A stretch of 64,000 nucleotides of DNA from Psychrobacter urativorans (GTDB lineage: Bacteria; Pseudomonadota; Gammaproteobacteria; Pseudomonadales; Moraxellaceae). The position numbers and the translations under genes are program-made. This document shows positions 1-11,290 of this stretch, piece after piece. The stretch spans positions 1 through 64,000 of the forward strand of contig NZ_CAJHBR010000007.1 in NCBI RefSeq assembly GCF_904846695.1, written 5' to 3'. How positions within the stretch are numbered: the stretch's first letter is position 1; every line of letters starts with the position of its first letter. Under the pieces are notes generated by a model. The model worked only from the letters and a program-made list of their open reading frames with translations, was not told where the DNA came from and ran no database searches.

Positions 1-122
1 CTGATCTCAATCCCATTGAAAAGAAATGGGCACAAGCAAAGTTTCTGCGCCAAGGATGGATGGAGAATAATCTGCCTAAACTGTTTCATGATATGGGCTG
101 TATCGATTTTATAGAGACTTGA
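1..122 (+). pseudogene. IS630-type transposase, C-terminal end (cut by window edge)
   Basis: The reading frame entering the window at base 3 encodes 39 residues starting DLNPIEKKWAQAKF and ending in TGA at 120-122. DLNPIEKxWA is the hallmark of the DDE catalytic C-terminus of IS630/Tc1-mariner-type transposases, where the E is the third acidic catalytic residue. Only this tail is visible, so I cannot say whether the element is complete. The 140 bases after it, up to the DASS gene, have no obvious gene and would hold the right inverted repeat. The family call is good; intactness is unknown. Confidence 0.75.
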
Positions 123-263
123 CTATAAGCCTTTGGTAATGGTAAAGTGTATGACAGCACAGAGGGATAGAGTTATAGCTAAAACCAGCTAGCCTTTTTG
201 GGTTTTTATATATTTTTCATCCCTTATTCCTAATGAACCCTCTTTGCACAATAAGGATATCTT

Positions 264-1685
264 ATGTCAGAGCAAAAATTAGATAGCCATCTTCCTGATG
301 ATGGCGCTGGATATTTATTTACCGACACCTTTCCTAAAGGCACAGGTAAAGGCCTAATAGTTGTAGCGATAGCAGCGATCATTAGTATACTCATTTATAA
401 TGTATTACCTTACGATGATAGTGCCAATAAAGGGCTAGCTTTACTGTTTTTCATTGGTGTGCTGTGGCTAACTGAAGCCTTGCACGTGACTATTACCGCA
501 TTACTAGTGATAGTGATTGGTGCCCTAATCGGTATACCAGATTTCGATGCTAAAATAGGTTTGCAGAGTTTCGCTAGTCCCATTATATATCTGTTTTTTG
601 GTGGCTTCGCCCTAGCAGCAGCTTTGCATGTCCAACAGCTGGATAAAAAGATTGCGCTAAAGATCTTGTCACTGTCAGGAGGTAAGCTGGGCACTGCAGT
701 ATTTTTGATATTTGGGGTCACTGCATTCTTGTCAATGTGGATTTCTAATACCGCTACTGCTGCTATGATGTTGCCCTTAGCCTTAGGTATTTTGACTCAA
801 GTTGACCGCGAAGAAGACCGAGGTACTTTTGTATTTGTGCTCCTAGGTATCGCTTATTCTGCCAGCTTAGGAGGGTTAGGGACTATCGTCGGTTCCCCTC
901 CCAATGCTATCGCTGCTAAGGCGCTGGATATCACCTTTATTGACTGGATGAAATTTGGCATTCCTATTATGTTGGTACTATTGCCAGTGGTGATAGGGTC
1001 GATGTACGTAGTACTCAAACCTAACCTTAAGCGTAAGGTCACGCTTACTGAAGCTGAGCCTATTGCTTGGACTAAGCCGCGCGTAGTGACCATTATCGTA
1101 TTTATAGTGACGGCATTGAGCTGGATATTCTCCAAGAAGATTGGCGCGGCATTGGATATTACCGATACCGATGCTCTCGTTGCCCTAACGGCAGCAGCAG
1201 CGGTTGTCAGCTTAGGGTTAGTCTCATGGAAAGAGGTGTCTGATAATACGGACTGGGGCGTGCTTATGCTGTTCGGTGGTGGTATTGCTTTATCCACAGT
1301 GCTGGAGGTTTCAGGTGCATCGCTAGTATTAGGTACTACAGTCGCTAATGCCTTAGCAGCATCGCCTATCATTGTGGTTATGATTGCCGTATCGGGATTT
1401 ATTATATTCTTAACAGAGTTTGCCTCAAATACTGCATCAGCCGCTTTACTAGTCCCAGTATTTGCAGCTATTTCTCAACAGATGGGCTTACCAAAAGAGG
1501 TGTTAGTATTAATCATAGGTATCGGTGCTTCTTGTGCCTTTATGCTACCTGTGGCCACGCCACCCAATGCCATTGTGTTCGGTACTGGGCTGATTAAGCA
1601 GACCGAGATGATACGTGTTGGGGTAGTTCTTAATATCATTTGTACGGTGATCGTAGGGCTGTGGGCGTATTTTTTCTTACTGTAA
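264..1685 (+). CDS. DASS (SLC13) family sodium-coupled anion/dicarboxylate transporter
   Basis: This is a 473-residue polytopic inner-membrane protein of the divalent anion:Na+ symporter family, which imports C4-dicarboxylates, citrate or sulfate with sodium. Both family-signature SNT motifs are visible, near residues 161-163 (SNTATAAMM) and 391-393 (SNTASAALL). In VcINDY-type structures these sit at the hairpin tips that bind substrate and Na+. The N-terminus has about 30 hydrophilic residues before the first membrane span. The ATG follows AAGGAT. It stands alone next to an IS630 transposase end. The substrate cannot be read from the sequence; a dicarboxylate is the commonest assignment. Confidence 0.88.
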   Translation: MSEQKLDSHLPDDGAGYLFTDTFPKGTGKGLIVVAIAAIISILIYNVLPYDDSANKGLALLFFIGVLWLTEALHVTITALLVIVIGALIGIPDFDAKIGLQSFASPIIYLFFGGFALAAALHVQQLDKKIALKILSLSGGKLGTAVFLIFGVTAFLSMWISNTATAAMMLPLALGILTQVDREEDRGTFVFVLLGIAYSASLGGLGTIVGSPPNAIAAKALDITFIDWMKFGIPIMLVLLPVVIGSMYVVLKPNLKRKVTLTEAEPIAWTKPRVVTIIVFIVTALSWIFSKKIGAALDITDTDALVALTAAAAVVSLGLVSWKEVSDNTDWGVLMLFGGGIALSTVLEVSGASLVLGTTVANALAASPIIVVMIAVSGFIIFLTEFASNTASAALLVPVFAAISQQMGLPKEVLVLIIGIGASCAFMLPVATPPNAIVFGTGLIKQTEMIRVGVVLNIICTVIVGLWAYFFLL

Positions 1686-1726
1686 TCAAATGAATATTGC
1701 TGTCATTCAAGCTAGTAATAGCCGAT

Positions 1727-1770
1727 AAAAAACCCGATGTCTAGCGTCTATCATCTCTAGTCATCGGGTT
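1727..1770 (-). terminator. Intrinsic terminator after roxA
   Basis: AACCCGATG at 1731-1739 pairs with CATCGGGTT at 1762-1770. On the minus strand the stem is followed by a T run (complement of the A run at 1727-1732). It lies just downstream of the roxA stop and may also slow readthrough from the opposing transporter gene. Confidence 0.7.
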
Positions 1771-1811
1771 CTTAGGGTGTATAAGCTCAATCTAACAGCC
1801 GCTAAGTGACA

Positions 1812-3038
1812 TTACTCTGGATAATCTAGCCATATCCACCCATTGTCTAACCATTCCATTAACTCGTCAGCATCAACATCATTTACGTCATCTTCTTTAA
1901 TAACTTCACCATCCGCTAAGCGCATTAAAAGCTTAGTTGCGGTTTCATCCAAGCCGTCAAGTCGTTGACCATTAGCGTATAACGTCACTAAACCATTGTG
2001 TGGCTTAGTGCCAGCTTTGTTATAAAGAAGCCGATTACTATAGTCAGCTTGTAAGGTCGCCCCTTCAGCTAAGGCTTGTATCAGCTCATCAGTAGTTAAG
2101 CTTTCTTCTGGAACCAGCACATCGTATTGACGCTTACTGACTACTTCGCAGACGGCTTGCCGAATGATATCAGCACCCAAGTCTGACTGCAGTAGCTGTA
2201 GTAATTGAGCGGTAATAGCCTCAATACTAGCGGCTTGCAATTCACCTGACACCTGCACGGTTTGTGGTAATAACATCGGAATAAACAGCTTGCTATCATT
2301 AGTGGCTACATCAGCTAAGCTATCGATGATTTGCATCAGATTCGGACGGCGACAGCCAAATGAAAAAGTAAGGCAGTCATCTTCTGCTAAGCCAAAATGA
2401 GCTAGCTTAGGCGGTACGTATAACACATCACCAGCAGCTAAAACTTCATCAAATATTATCTCACCCATATCATCAAAGATACGAATAGGCTCACCTTCGA
2501 CGAACTCAGTATGCTCATCACAGAACTTACCTAATTGCCAGCGTCTAGAGCCATAGCCTTGTGCTAAAAATACATCGTAATCATCATAATGCTTACCTAC
2601 TGACCCGCCTTTAGGAGCGTAAGATACCATGATGTCATCACGCTGCCACTGCGGAATGAAGTCAAAAGCTTGCCACAACTGGCCAAGCTCAGGCGACCAT
2701 TGCTCGAGGTTCTGTACTAGCACTGTCCATTGCTCTGGCAAGCCATCAAAGTCCGCGGCGCTTAAAGGACTTTTCTTTACTTGCCATTGAGCATGGTTTT
2801 GTTTATCAGGGTCACCATTTTTGAGGCTAGTGGAGGCTGATGAAGGGGATGCTTGCTGAGTTAATAATCTAGCCGTAGCATCTTCATCTAGTGCCAAGTT
2901 CAAAATATCATCAGGTTCAAACATAGCTATGAGCTGCGGCAAACCTTGTCTAATTAGTAACGGTTTTTTTTGCCAGTAGTCACTTAAAAACTGCTTTGGG
3001 GTTATCGAGTCAGGCAAGCATAATTTTAAAGAGCTCAT
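1812..3038 (-). CDS. roxA: JmjC/cupin ribosomal oxygenase (YcfD/RoxA-like)
   Basis: A Fe(II)/2-oxoglutarate oxygenase of the cupin_4 family; E. coli YcfD/RoxA hydroxylates an arginine of ribosomal protein L16. The iron triad is visible as H150-x-D152 (in KHYDDYD) and a distal His near 214 (PPKLAHFG). The protein is 408 residues, similar to the bacterial family. I start at the ATG ending at base 3038, preceded by GGA at normal spacing. A TTG 12 codons upstream also opens the frame but has no ribosome site. It is a single-gene unit ending in a terminator. The L16 target is family knowledge, not shown here. Confidence 0.88.
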   Translation of the reverse strand: MSSLKLCLPDSITPKQFLSDYWQKKPLLIRQGLPQLIAMFEPDDILNLALDEDATARLLTQQASPSSASTSLKNGDPDKQNHAQWQVKKSPLSAADFDGLPEQWTVLVQNLEQWSPELGQLWQAFDFIPQWQRDDIMVSYAPKGGSVGKHYDDYDVFLAQGYGSRRWQLGKFCDEHTEFVEGEPIRIFDDMGEIIFDEVLAAGDVLYVPPKLAHFGLAEDDCLTFSFGCRRPNLMQIIDSLADVATNDSKLFIPMLLPQTVQVSGELQAASIEAITAQLLQLLQSDLGADIIRQAVCEVVSKRQYDVLVPEESLTTDELIQALAEGATLQADYSNRLLYNKAGTKPHNGLVTLYANGQRLDGLDETATKLLMRLADGEVIKEDDVNDVDADELMEWLDNGWIWLDYPE

Positions 3039-3161
3039 TAATAAATCCGTATTATTTAAGGGGTTAAAAAACAACTATTTGCATAAAAATGCTAGCTTTG
3101 CTTTAGAAAAATATTTTAATAGTTTATGATTGCTTATTATTCTACTTACAGTAAGAAGCTC

Positions 3162-3347
3162 ATGAAAAAATTACAGATTATCGCCATAATTGCTAGCCTG
3201 TTTTTCCTACAAGCTTGTGTACACAAGTTAGTCACTGTACCAGTAAAAGTGGCTTATAAAACCACTAAAGGTATTGCCAAAGGCACGGTAGCCGTTGGTA
3301 AGGCCATTATCCCTGGTGACAGTAGTAAAAAGCACGATAAGGAGTAA
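3162..3347 (+). CDS. Small lipoprotein, NF038104-like
   Basis: A 61-residue exported lipoprotein. The N-terminus is MKK followed by a hydrophobic stretch and the lipobox LQAC, so the acylated residue would be Cys19. The mature part is short, basic and alanine/glycine/valine-rich, with TTKGIAKGTVAVGKAI. It resembles the small uncharacterised lipoproteins of Acinetobacter and Psychrobacter. I chose the ATG at 3162 because it gives a proper signal peptide; an ATG at 3126 would add 12 residues that spoil it. It is convergent with the DUF2238 gene 24 bases away, with no visible terminator between them. Function unknown. Confidence 0.72.
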   Translation: MKKLQIIAIIASLFFLQACVHKLVTVPVKVAYKTTKGIAKGTVAVGKAIIPGDSSKKHDKE

Positions 3348-3371
3348 GACTAATGACCAGTGCTATAGGCT

Positions 3372-4013
3372 TTATGGGTACTTATTTATGGTGTTTACTC
3401 TTAGGCGCTTAGCATAAAAAATCGCTGCAATAATACCACCAGCTAAGGCTAGTGCCATATCCTTATGCGCATCCCAAACATCCCCTTGTTGACCATTATA
3501 GGCTTCAGCGGCATCTGGCGATAGAGTAGTGGCGATACCCCATTCAAAAAGCTCATAGAGTAAGCTAGTAGACATATTGAGCATTAAAGCAATGACGATC
3601 AATTGCTTTGGCGATGGTATTTTCAGTAAGTGTTGTAGGCTTTGATACATTGCGCTAAATAATAATAAGCCGTAGCTGAAATGCACTAAGCGATCGTACA
3701 TATTACGTTGCCAGCCAAATAGTGTGCTTAGCTTTATGTTGAATAACTGCTGTGTCCACTCATCATAAGGTACGTACGAATACAAGTAGCGTGCCCCGAC
3801 AATATGAATTAACAAAAAAAAAGTCGCGAGCACATAGGCTCGCGAAGTTATTTGCCAGTAACGATACAGCGCCAATAGCATAGCTAAAAACACTAAGGTA
3901 CCTGCTTGATGTAGCAAGTAGCTCGACCATTCTAATGGCTCGATACTGGCCAGCAGCATTATGATTACTACCATAATGCTGCTTATCACTACCGCCTTTG
4001 AGGATCGACTCAT
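3372..4013 (-). CDS. DUF2238 (YjdF-like) integral membrane protein
   Basis: A 213-residue inner-membrane protein with about six predicted spans. Conserved family segments are visible: HIVGARYLYSYVPYDEW near residue 70, NMYDRLVHFSYG near 104, YELFEWGIA, and YNGQQGDVWDAHKDM near the C-terminus. The conserved His/Asp/Glu residues hint at metal or substrate binding, but the family has no established function. The ATG lies 20 bases after the purB stop on the same strand, so co-transcription with purB is likely. Confidence 0.82.
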   Translation of the reverse strand: MSRSSKAVVISSIMVVIIMLLASIEPLEWSSYLLHQAGTLVFLAMLLALYRYWQITSRAYVLATFFLLIHIVGARYLYSYVPYDEWTQQLFNIKLSTLFGWQRNMYDRLVHFSYGLLLFSAMYQSLQHLLKIPSPKQLIVIALMLNMSTSLLYELFEWGIATTLSPDAAEAYNGQQGDVWDAHKDMALALAGGIIAAIFYAKRLRVNTINKYP

Positions 4014-4033
4014 TTGGCCTGCTATTGGGTTGT

Positions 4034-5452
<1,419 letters not shown>

Positions 5453-5595
5453 TTAAAAGTAAGTGAAACAATTTATGGTGCGGTTGTGAGGTTTTGGCAG
5501 ATGATTATAACAAGAGTTAGCACAAAAAACTGAGGATTAAAGCGGGTTATGGCTTTTTTTGGTCAGTAGCTAGTATTGCGCTTCTATAATTGGCT

Positions 5596-6795
5596 TTAGA
5601 GGTGGCGAGGCGCATTAATAGAGGCAATCACTCCACCGCCTAAGCACACTTCATCGATATAAAATACCGCTGACTGACCTGGGGTGACGGCACGCTGGAG
5701 CTCATCGAATACTACCTTTACCTCGCTACCATCAGCGTTAGTAGCGAAAACTCGGCAGGCTTGGTCTGGTTGACGATAGCGTGATTTTGCCATACAAGGT
5801 AAACCTTCAGCACTGAAGATAGCAGCAGGCGGTAGACCATCAACCCAATCAAGCTTATAAGCCTGTAACTGAGTACTCATCATCATTGAGTGTTCATGGC
5901 CTTGACCGACGATAAGACGATTGTTATCTAAGTCTTTTGCCAATACAAACCACGGCTCTTCTGGGCGGTCTTTCACACCGCCGATACCGATGCCACCGCG
6001 CTGACCTAAAGTGTAATACATCAGTCCATCATGAGTGCCTATGACGTGACCATCATCAGTGACCACCTCGCCTTTTTGTGCTGGCAAGTACTGCTGTAAA
6101 AAGTCCTTAAACCGACGTTCACCAATGAAACAAATACCAGTAGAGTCTTTTTTATTAGCCGTAATCAAATCATGCTGTTCAGCGATTTGACGGACAACTG
6201 GCTTTTCAAGCTCACCAACGGGGAACAATGTCTTGGCAAGTTTATCGCCACCAACCGCATGCAAAAAGTAACTCTGGTCTTTATTGTTATCTAAGCCACG
6301 TAATAACTGCGCAACTTCAATCCCATTGCTGTTGGTATAATTGACACTGCGACGAGTATAATGACCAGTGGCAATATAATCAGCGCCAAGGGTTAAGGCG
6401 TAGTCCAAAAAGGCTTTGAACTTAATCTCTTTATTGCATAAGATATCAGGATTAGGGGTGCGACCAGCTTTATACTCCGCTAAAAAGTGCTCAAAGACAC
6501 GATCCCAATATTCCATAGCAAAGTTAGCGGTATGCAGCTTGATGCCGATCTTATCGCAGACAGACTGAGCATCCGCTAAGTCGTCCATCGCTGTGCAGTA
6601 TTCACTACCGTCGTCCTCTTCCCAGTTTTTCATAAACAGCCCTTCGACGATAAAACCGGCTTGCTGTAACAATACTGCAGATACAGAGGAATCAACCCCG
6701 CCTGACATACCAACGATAACTCGTGTGGCTGTTGGGTTAGCAATATTGCTTAAGGTTAGAGGAGCATGAGAACAAAAATTTTGGGTAGCTGACAT
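5596..6795 (-). CDS. mnmA: tRNA-specific 2-thiouridylase MnmA
   Basis: Thiolates C2 of wobble U34 in tRNA-Lys, -Glu and -Gln using ATP and sulfur delivered by TusE. The PP-loop SGGVDSS is at residues 31-37, and the two catalytic cysteines are C120 (PDILCNKE) and C222 (STGICFIG). From the ATG ending at 6795 it is 399 residues. An in-frame ATG 12 codons upstream is joined directly to a TATAAT box on this strand, so a transcript from that promoter would start downstream of that ATG; I therefore prefer the inner start. It is divergent from ispF. Its sulfur donors, tusDCBE, lie near 40 kb. Confidence 0.95.
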   Translation of the reverse strand: MSATQNFCSHAPLTLSNIANPTATRVIVGMSGGVDSSVSAVLLQQAGFIVEGLFMKNWEEDDGSEYCTAMDDLADAQSVCDKIGIKLHTANFAMEYWDRVFEHFLAEYKAGRTPNPDILCNKEIKFKAFLDYALTLGADYIATGHYTRRSVNYTNSNGIEVAQLLRGLDNNKDQSYFLHAVGGDKLAKTLFPVGELEKPVVRQIAEQHDLITANKKDSTGICFIGERRFKDFLQQYLPAQKGEVVTDDGHVIGTHDGLMYYTLGQRGGIGIGGVKDRPEEPWFVLAKDLDNNRLIVGQGHEHSMMMSTQLQAYKLDWVDGLPPAAIFSAEGLPCMAKSRYRQPDQACRVFATNADGSEVKVVFDELQRAVTPGQSAVFYIDEVCLGGGVIASINAPRHL

Positions 6796-6828
6796 AGTGC
6801 ACTCAACAACGTATGATAAAATAAGCGT

Positions 6829-6841
6829 CATATTATAGCAG
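6829..6841 (-). promoter_or_regulatory. Extended -10 promoter of mnmA
   Basis: On the minus strand TGCTATAAT (TGn plus a perfect TATAAT) lies 35-43 bases before the preferred mnmA ATG. No good -35 hexamer is seen at 17-base spacing, which is normal for extended -10 promoters. It supports the shorter mnmA start. Confidence 0.55.
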
Positions 6842-6941
6842 TTAATTAAAACAACTGACGAGCTGAGCCGTGTAATCGTTTTATAAATTTACTAACGGCT
6901 TTAGAAGTTTGTTAATAGTTTTGCTAAACTTTGGAGTTATC

Positions 6942-7436
6942 ATGATAAAAATCGGTCAAGGTATCGATGTTCACGCTTTTTATAATAATGGTGAGCAGCA
7001 GCAGCAGGTAATGCTGGCAGGGGTGGCGATTGAACACAGCCACAGCTTGTTGGCACACTCTGATGGCGATGTGGTACTACATGCACTAGCTGATGCTTTG
7101 CTTGGTGCTTTGGCGCTAGGCGATATCGGTCAACACTTTCCTGATACTGATATGGCGCATGCTGGTTTGGATTCGCGGGTATTACTACGTTATGTCTATG
7201 GCAAAATAGCAGCGGCAGGGTATCGTTTGGGTAATGCTGATATTACGATTATCTGTGAGCGGCCAAAAATTGCTCCTCACAACCAAGCTATGCGCACTAA
7301 CATTGCCAGCGACTTACAGACAGATATCTCCTGTATTAGCGTTAAGGCGACTACCAGCGAAAAGTTAGGCTTTACTGGTCGCCAAGAGGGCATAATGGCC
7401 AATGCCGTGGTACTATTGATAAAAAATGATCAATAG
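6942..7436 (+). CDS. ispF: 2-C-methyl-D-erythritol 2,4-cyclodiphosphate synthase
   Basis: Converts CDP-ME-2-phosphate to the cyclodiphosphate with release of CMP in the MEP isoprenoid pathway. The metal ligands D9 and H11 (GIDVHAF) and H47 ([11 protein letters not shown]) and the C-terminal [13 protein letters not shown] are all present. The length is 164 residues, usual for the trimeric enzyme. The ATG at 6942 follows GGAG; an upstream TTG at 6909 also opens the frame but has no ribosome site. Unlike in many gammaproteobacteria, ispD and truD are not neighbours here. It is transcribed divergently from mnmA. Confidence 0.96.
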   Translation: MIKIGQGIDVHAFYNNGEQQQQVMLAGVAIEHSHSLLAHSDGDVVLHALADALLGALALGDIGQHFPDTDMAHAGLDSRVLLRYVYGKIAAAGYRLGNADITIICERPKIAPHNQAMRTNIASDLQTDISCISVKATTSEKLGFTGRQEGIMANAVVLLIKNDQ

Positions 7437-7541
7437 CCAAATAAAAATGAGCTGTGGTTTGCTTGATACAGACAAATCAATGGCCTAGTGCTTGTAATAG
7501 GGTAATGACTGCCTCATCTATCAGCAATAGCTCAATTAGAC

Positions 7542-7599
7542 TTTAAACATGGCGTTTAAACATAGCCTTTAAATACAGCCTTTGAATAGCGTCTTTAAA
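7542..7599. repeat. Imperfect 13-bp tandem repeat upstream of grxD
   Basis: Four consecutive 13-base units (TTTAAACATGGCG, TTTAAACATAGCC, TTTAAATACAGCC, TTTGAATAGCGTC) and the start of a fifth lie 80-140 bases before the grxD ATG. The surrounding 242-base spacer is otherwise AT-rich with no gene. Confidence 0.7.
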
Positions 7600-7678
7600 T
7601 TTGTTTTCTAAATTTTCAGCTTTAAAATTTTTTAAATACTATTACTTTTAACAAACCGTCTAACCGATAGGAGCTTTT

Positions 7679-8029
7679 ATGAGCGAACAGACCCCAAATA
7701 CTGCTGCAAATGATGTCGAACAATTGATCCGTGATCAAATTAAAGACAATAAAGTTATCTTGTACATGAAAGGCACGCCACAATTTCCGCAATGTGGCTT
7801 TTCAGCGCGTTCTATCGAAGTGTTGACTCAGATCGGTCGTCCATTTGCCTTCGTAAACATTTTAGAGAACCCAGAAATTCGTGCAACTTTACCTAAAGTG
7901 GCTAACTGGCCAACTTTTCCACAATTGTGGATTGATGGTGAATTGATGGGTGGTTCTGATATTATCTTGCAAATGTATCAATCGGGCGAGCTTAAGCCTT
8001 TAGTTGAAGCTAACAGCCCAGCTGCTTAA
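7679..8029 (+). CDS. grxD: Monothiol glutaredoxin Grx4 family
   Basis: A 116-residue monothiol glutaredoxin. The active-site CGFS is at residues 39-42, within PQFPQCGFSAR. Members bind a [2Fe-2S] cluster with glutathione, often with BolA, and deliver clusters to apo-proteins. WPTFPQLWIDGELMGGSDI carries the glutathione-binding segment typical of the family. The ATG follows TAGGAG. A strong terminator at 8146-8183 ends the transcript, so this is a single-gene unit. Confidence 0.96.
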   Translation: MSEQTPNTAANDVEQLIRDQIKDNKVILYMKGTPQFPQCGFSARSIEVLTQIGRPFAFVNILENPEIRATLPKVANWPTFPQLWIDGELMGGSDIILQMYQSGELKPLVEANSPAA

Positions 8030-8145
8030 TTTTAGCAGGGAAGCTGTTTGTGGGTTTTATAATACTTGAATAGCTGTTTTTTAAGAATTAATAAAACTTA
8101 TCACAAGTGACACACCTAAGTATTAAGTCTAAGCAATCTGTAGTA

Positions 8146-8183
8146 AGCCCAAGTAATCTGCTAATGATTGCTTGGGCTTTTTG
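8146..8183 (+). terminator. Intrinsic terminator after grxD
   Basis: AGCCCAAGTAATC at 8146-8158 pairs with GATTGCTTGGGCT at 8166-8178 with one mismatch, and is followed by a T run. Confidence 0.85.
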
Positions 8184-8290
8184 CTATTGATCAGCAAGCT
8201 GGCAGGGTTTATTGTTTTTATGGCTTATAACCCCATATAGGCCATAAGATAATTAGTGCATTAACACAGAATGAATAATAAGAGGCATCA

Positions 8291-8878
8291 ATGACTAACC
8301 AAACTACTGATATGACTAGCCAAGCTAGTGAGCACCAAGCTAATACTCAAGACGATAGCGCGCAACAAGCTATAGAGATTCGACGTGAACGGCTAAAACT
8401 GGATTCAACACGCATCATTGATATTGCTGATAATGAAGCGAATTCAGCACTAAAATGTATTCATCAGCTCAGCGTAGCAGGCGGTGCAACTGAAGCCACT
8501 TATTTAGCGATTGAACGTCGAGTGGTTGCCGATCAAGATGCAGCGGGCGCTTATCATTTGGCTTTGCTAGCTCAGAGTACACCAGACCTACCTATTGATG
8601 TGCGTCAGCTAATCGAGATGGTCGTTGATAAGGGTGATAATCAGCAACGCTTAGCTCTGTTGAAAAATTTACCTTTTCCGCCAGTTGATATCATTAAAGC
8701 ACAAATTTTGCTAAGTGATGATGGTGATGCTATAGGTCAGATGAACGCTTATTTACAAATTAATCCTGAAGGTTATGGCAGCCAGCATATGGTGGCCAGT
8801 CAACCGGATAGCGTGGCGTCTATGGGCACTGGTATAAGTAATGGCTTTGATGAGACTGATAACAGCAATGATTTTTAA
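8291..8878 (+). CDS. Uncharacterised acidic cytoplasmic protein
   Basis: A 195-residue protein that I do not recognise. It has a polar, low-complexity N-terminus rich in Gln, Ser and Thr (about 25 residues). A probably helical core from about 28 to 150 contains EIRRERLKLDSTRIIDIADNE and repeated Leu-rich helices. The tail is polar and acidic (GFDETDNSNDF). There is no signal peptide or membrane span. The ATG follows AGAGG, and codon use matches the neighbours, so it is very likely a real gene. It sits alone between the grxD terminator and mnmG. No function is proposed. Confidence 0.75.
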   Translation: MTNQTTDMTSQASEHQANTQDDSAQQAIEIRRERLKLDSTRIIDIADNEANSALKCIHQLSVAGGATEATYLAIERRVVADQDAAGAYHLALLAQSTPDLPIDVRQLIEMVVDKGDNQQRLALLKNLPFPPVDIIKAQILLSDDGDAIGQMNAYLQINPEGYGSQHMVASQPDSVASMGTGISNGFDETDNSNDF

Positions 8879-9222
8879 TGACTAAATTATAAGGGTGTTG
8901 TTTACACTGCTATGATTTAACAAGTTATGGTTCATAGCGCTATAGTTTAGGGCGATATCAGTTATAGCGCTGAGATTTTTGCTACGAAGGTTTATTCTGC
9001 TACTGCTCCATAATCATGCTGTCTATTACATACGGTTTGCTATAAAGATAGTTTTTATAATCAGTCTTATAGTTATTACCAGTATAGTGACAAAAATTGC
9101 TATAATTAACGGTTATCTATTTTTTACATACGATTGACGCTTATCTAATACTCAATAAGGTATCAGCTAAATAATGGCTGGACTTTATAGTAATACTGTA
9201 TAGCCAATCAAGCGAGGCAAAC
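8879..9222. promoter_or_regulatory. Spacer before mnmG with a probable extended -10 promoter
   Basis: The 344-base spacer holds no gene. TTGCTATAAT at 9097-9106 is an extended -10 box (TGn plus TATAAT) about 117 bases before the mnmG ATG and is the best promoter candidate. A short palindrome ATAGCGCTAT is at 8934-8943, and a related TATAGCGCT occurs near 8963. Confidence 0.45.
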
Positions 9223-11118
9223 ATGCAATACCCAAAAATTTACGATGTGGTAGTGATCGGTGGTGGTCATGCCGGAACAGAAGCGGCATTAGCGGCTGCA
9301 CGTATGGGGGCGCAGACTTTGCTATTGACTCATAATATTGAGACGCTTGGGCAGATGAGCTGTAATCCCGCTATTGGCGGTATCGGAAAATCGCATCTAG
9401 TGCGTGAAATCGATGCGCTTGGTGGCGCTATGGCACTAGCTACTGACAAGTCTGGTATTCAGTTTCGAGTATTGAACAGTCGTAAAGGTGCTGCGGTACG
9501 AGCGACCCGTGCGCAGGCCGATCGCGTCCTATTCAAAGCTGCTATCCGTCATACTTTGGAGAATCAAGCCAATCTCGATATATTCCAGCAAGCCGCTGAT
9601 GATATTTTAGTAGAAAACGGTCGTGCCACCGCAGTAGTGACTTCTACTGGTATTATCTTCAAAACGGAAACCGTTGTTTTGACCACAGGAACTTTCCTAG
9701 GCGGGGTAATACATATTGGTTTAGAGAACTCAAAAGGCGGACGAGCAGGGGATCAGCCCTCCATTAAGCTTGCCGATCGTTTGCGTGAACTAAAGCTGCC
9801 AGTAGGCCGTCTCAAAACCGGCACGCCAGCACGTATTGATGCGCGTAGTGTTGATTTTAGTGTGATGAGCGTTCAGCCTGGCGATACCCCATTGCCAGTG
9901 ATGAGTTATATGGGCGATGTCTCCATGCACCCACAACAAGTCAATTGTTATATTACGCATACTAACGCGCGTACTCACGACATCATTCGTGAAAATTTAG
10001 ATCGCTCGCCGATGTTTTCGGGCAAAATCGAAGGCGTAGGGCCACGCTACTGCCCGTCTATCGAAGACAAGATACATCGCTTTGCAGATAAAGACAGCCA
10101 TCAGATATTTATCGAGCCTGAAGGCTTAACTACTCATGAGCTATATCCAAATGGTATCTCAACTAGCTTGCCGTTCGATGTGCAACTAGAGTTTATTCAT
10201 AGTATGAAAGGCCTACAGAATGCCCATATTACACGTCCGGGCTATGCCATTGAATATGACTACTTTGATCCACAAAACCTAAAGCCAACCTTAGAGACTA
10301 AGTCTATCGATGGACTGTACTTCGCCGGTCAAATCAACGGCACTACTGGCTATGAAGAGGCTGGCGTGCAAGGGCTACTGGCAGGAACTAACGCAGCCTT
10401 AGTGACTAGCAATAATAGCGAGTTCGATACTTGGACCCCGCGTCGTGATCAAGCTTATTTAGGTGTGCTAGTCGATGATCTAATCACTCATGGGACTACT
10501 GAGCCGTATCGGATGTTTACTAGCCGAGCTGAATATCGTCTACTGCTACGTGAAGATAACGCCGATCAGCGTTTGACAGAAATTGGTCGAAAATTAGGCT
10601 TAGTCGATGATACACGCTGGCAAGCTTATGAAGAAAAAATGGACGCTATCAGTACTGAAACAGCGCGTTTAAAAGACATGTGGGCAACGCCAAGCAATGC
10701 GTTAGGCAAGCAAGTTACTGAGCAGACTGGTGAAGTACTATCGAAAGAATCAACTGCTTATGATTTGCTCAAGCGCCCCCAAATACACTTCGCTGATATC
10801 GCGACTATCACTGATTCCCAAGTGGCCACCCAAGTCGGTGAGCAGATCGAAATATCGGTCAAATATGCCGGCTACATTGACCGTCAACAAGAAGACATCG
10901 AGCAGATGAAACGCCTTGAGAACACGGCGCTACCAGTAGATTTTGACTATAGCGTAGTGTCAGGCTTGTCCAATGAAGTGGTACAAAAGCTAAGCCAAGT
11001 ACGTCCGGCAACTTTAGCGCAGGCTAGCCGAGTAAGTGGCGTGACACCAGCCGCTATTCAATTGCTGGCGATGACTGTCAAAAAACAGAAAAAAGCCAAA
11101 GCTGCTTTAGGGTCTTAA
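9223..11118 (+). CDS. mnmG: tRNA uridine-5-carboxymethylaminomethylation enzyme MnmG (GidA)
   Basis: The FAD-dependent partner of MnmE; together they install the 5-aminomethyl or carboxymethylaminomethyl group on wobble U34. The FAD-binding GGGHAG is at residues 13-18. Conserved [21 protein letters not shown] and [17 protein letters not shown] segments follow, and a C-terminal helical MnmE-binding domain ends with [12 protein letters not shown] and related motifs. Length 631 is usual. The ATG is preceded by GCGAGG. MnmE is not in this window. The gene ends at its own terminator. Confidence 0.98.
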   Translation: MQYPKIYDVVVIGGGHAGTEAALAAARMGAQTLLLTHNIETLGQMSCNPAIGGIGKSHLVREIDALGGAMALATDKSGIQFRVLNSRKGAAVRATRAQADRVLFKAAIRHTLENQANLDIFQQAADDILVENGRATAVVTSTGIIFKTETVVLTTGTFLGGVIHIGLENSKGGRAGDQPSIKLADRLRELKLPVGRLKTGTPARIDARSVDFSVMSVQPGDTPLPVMSYMGDVSMHPQQVNCYITHTNARTHDIIRENLDRSPMFSGKIEGVGPRYCPSIEDKIHRFADKDSHQIFIEPEGLTTHELYPNGISTSLPFDVQLEFIHSMKGLQNAHITRPGYAIEYDYFDPQNLKPTLETKSIDGLYFAGQINGTTGYEEAGVQGLLAGTNAALVTSNNSEFDTWTPRRDQAYLGVLVDDLITHGTTEPYRMFTSRAEYRLLLREDNADQRLTEIGRKLGLVDDTRWQAYEEKMDAISTETARLKDMWATPSNALGKQVTEQTGEVLSKESTAYDLLKRPQIHFADIATITDSQVATQVGEQIEISVKYAGYIDRQQEDIEQMKRLENTALPVDFDYSVVSGLSNEVVQKLSQVRPATLAQASRVSGVTPAAIQLLAMTVKKQKKAKAALGS

Positions 11119-11145
11119 TAAAAGCCTAATAATGGTAGCATAGAG

Positions 11146-11180
11146 TGCGTCTTTATCGTTATGATAAAGGCGCATTATTT
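11146..11180 (+). terminator. Intrinsic terminator after mnmG
   Basis: TGCGTCTTTATC at 11146-11157 pairs with GATAAAGGCGCA at 11163-11174 (one wobble), with a 5-base loop and TTATTT after it. Confidence 0.7.
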
Positions 11181-11290
11181 ATTAGAGTCAATTATAGTTA
11201 CTACTGCGCCAAGCTAGTATTTAGCGTCTACGCTTTTTAGTACTCAGTCCAGTTATCAGTAACGATGGCTTTTTTATACTTTTATTTTAT

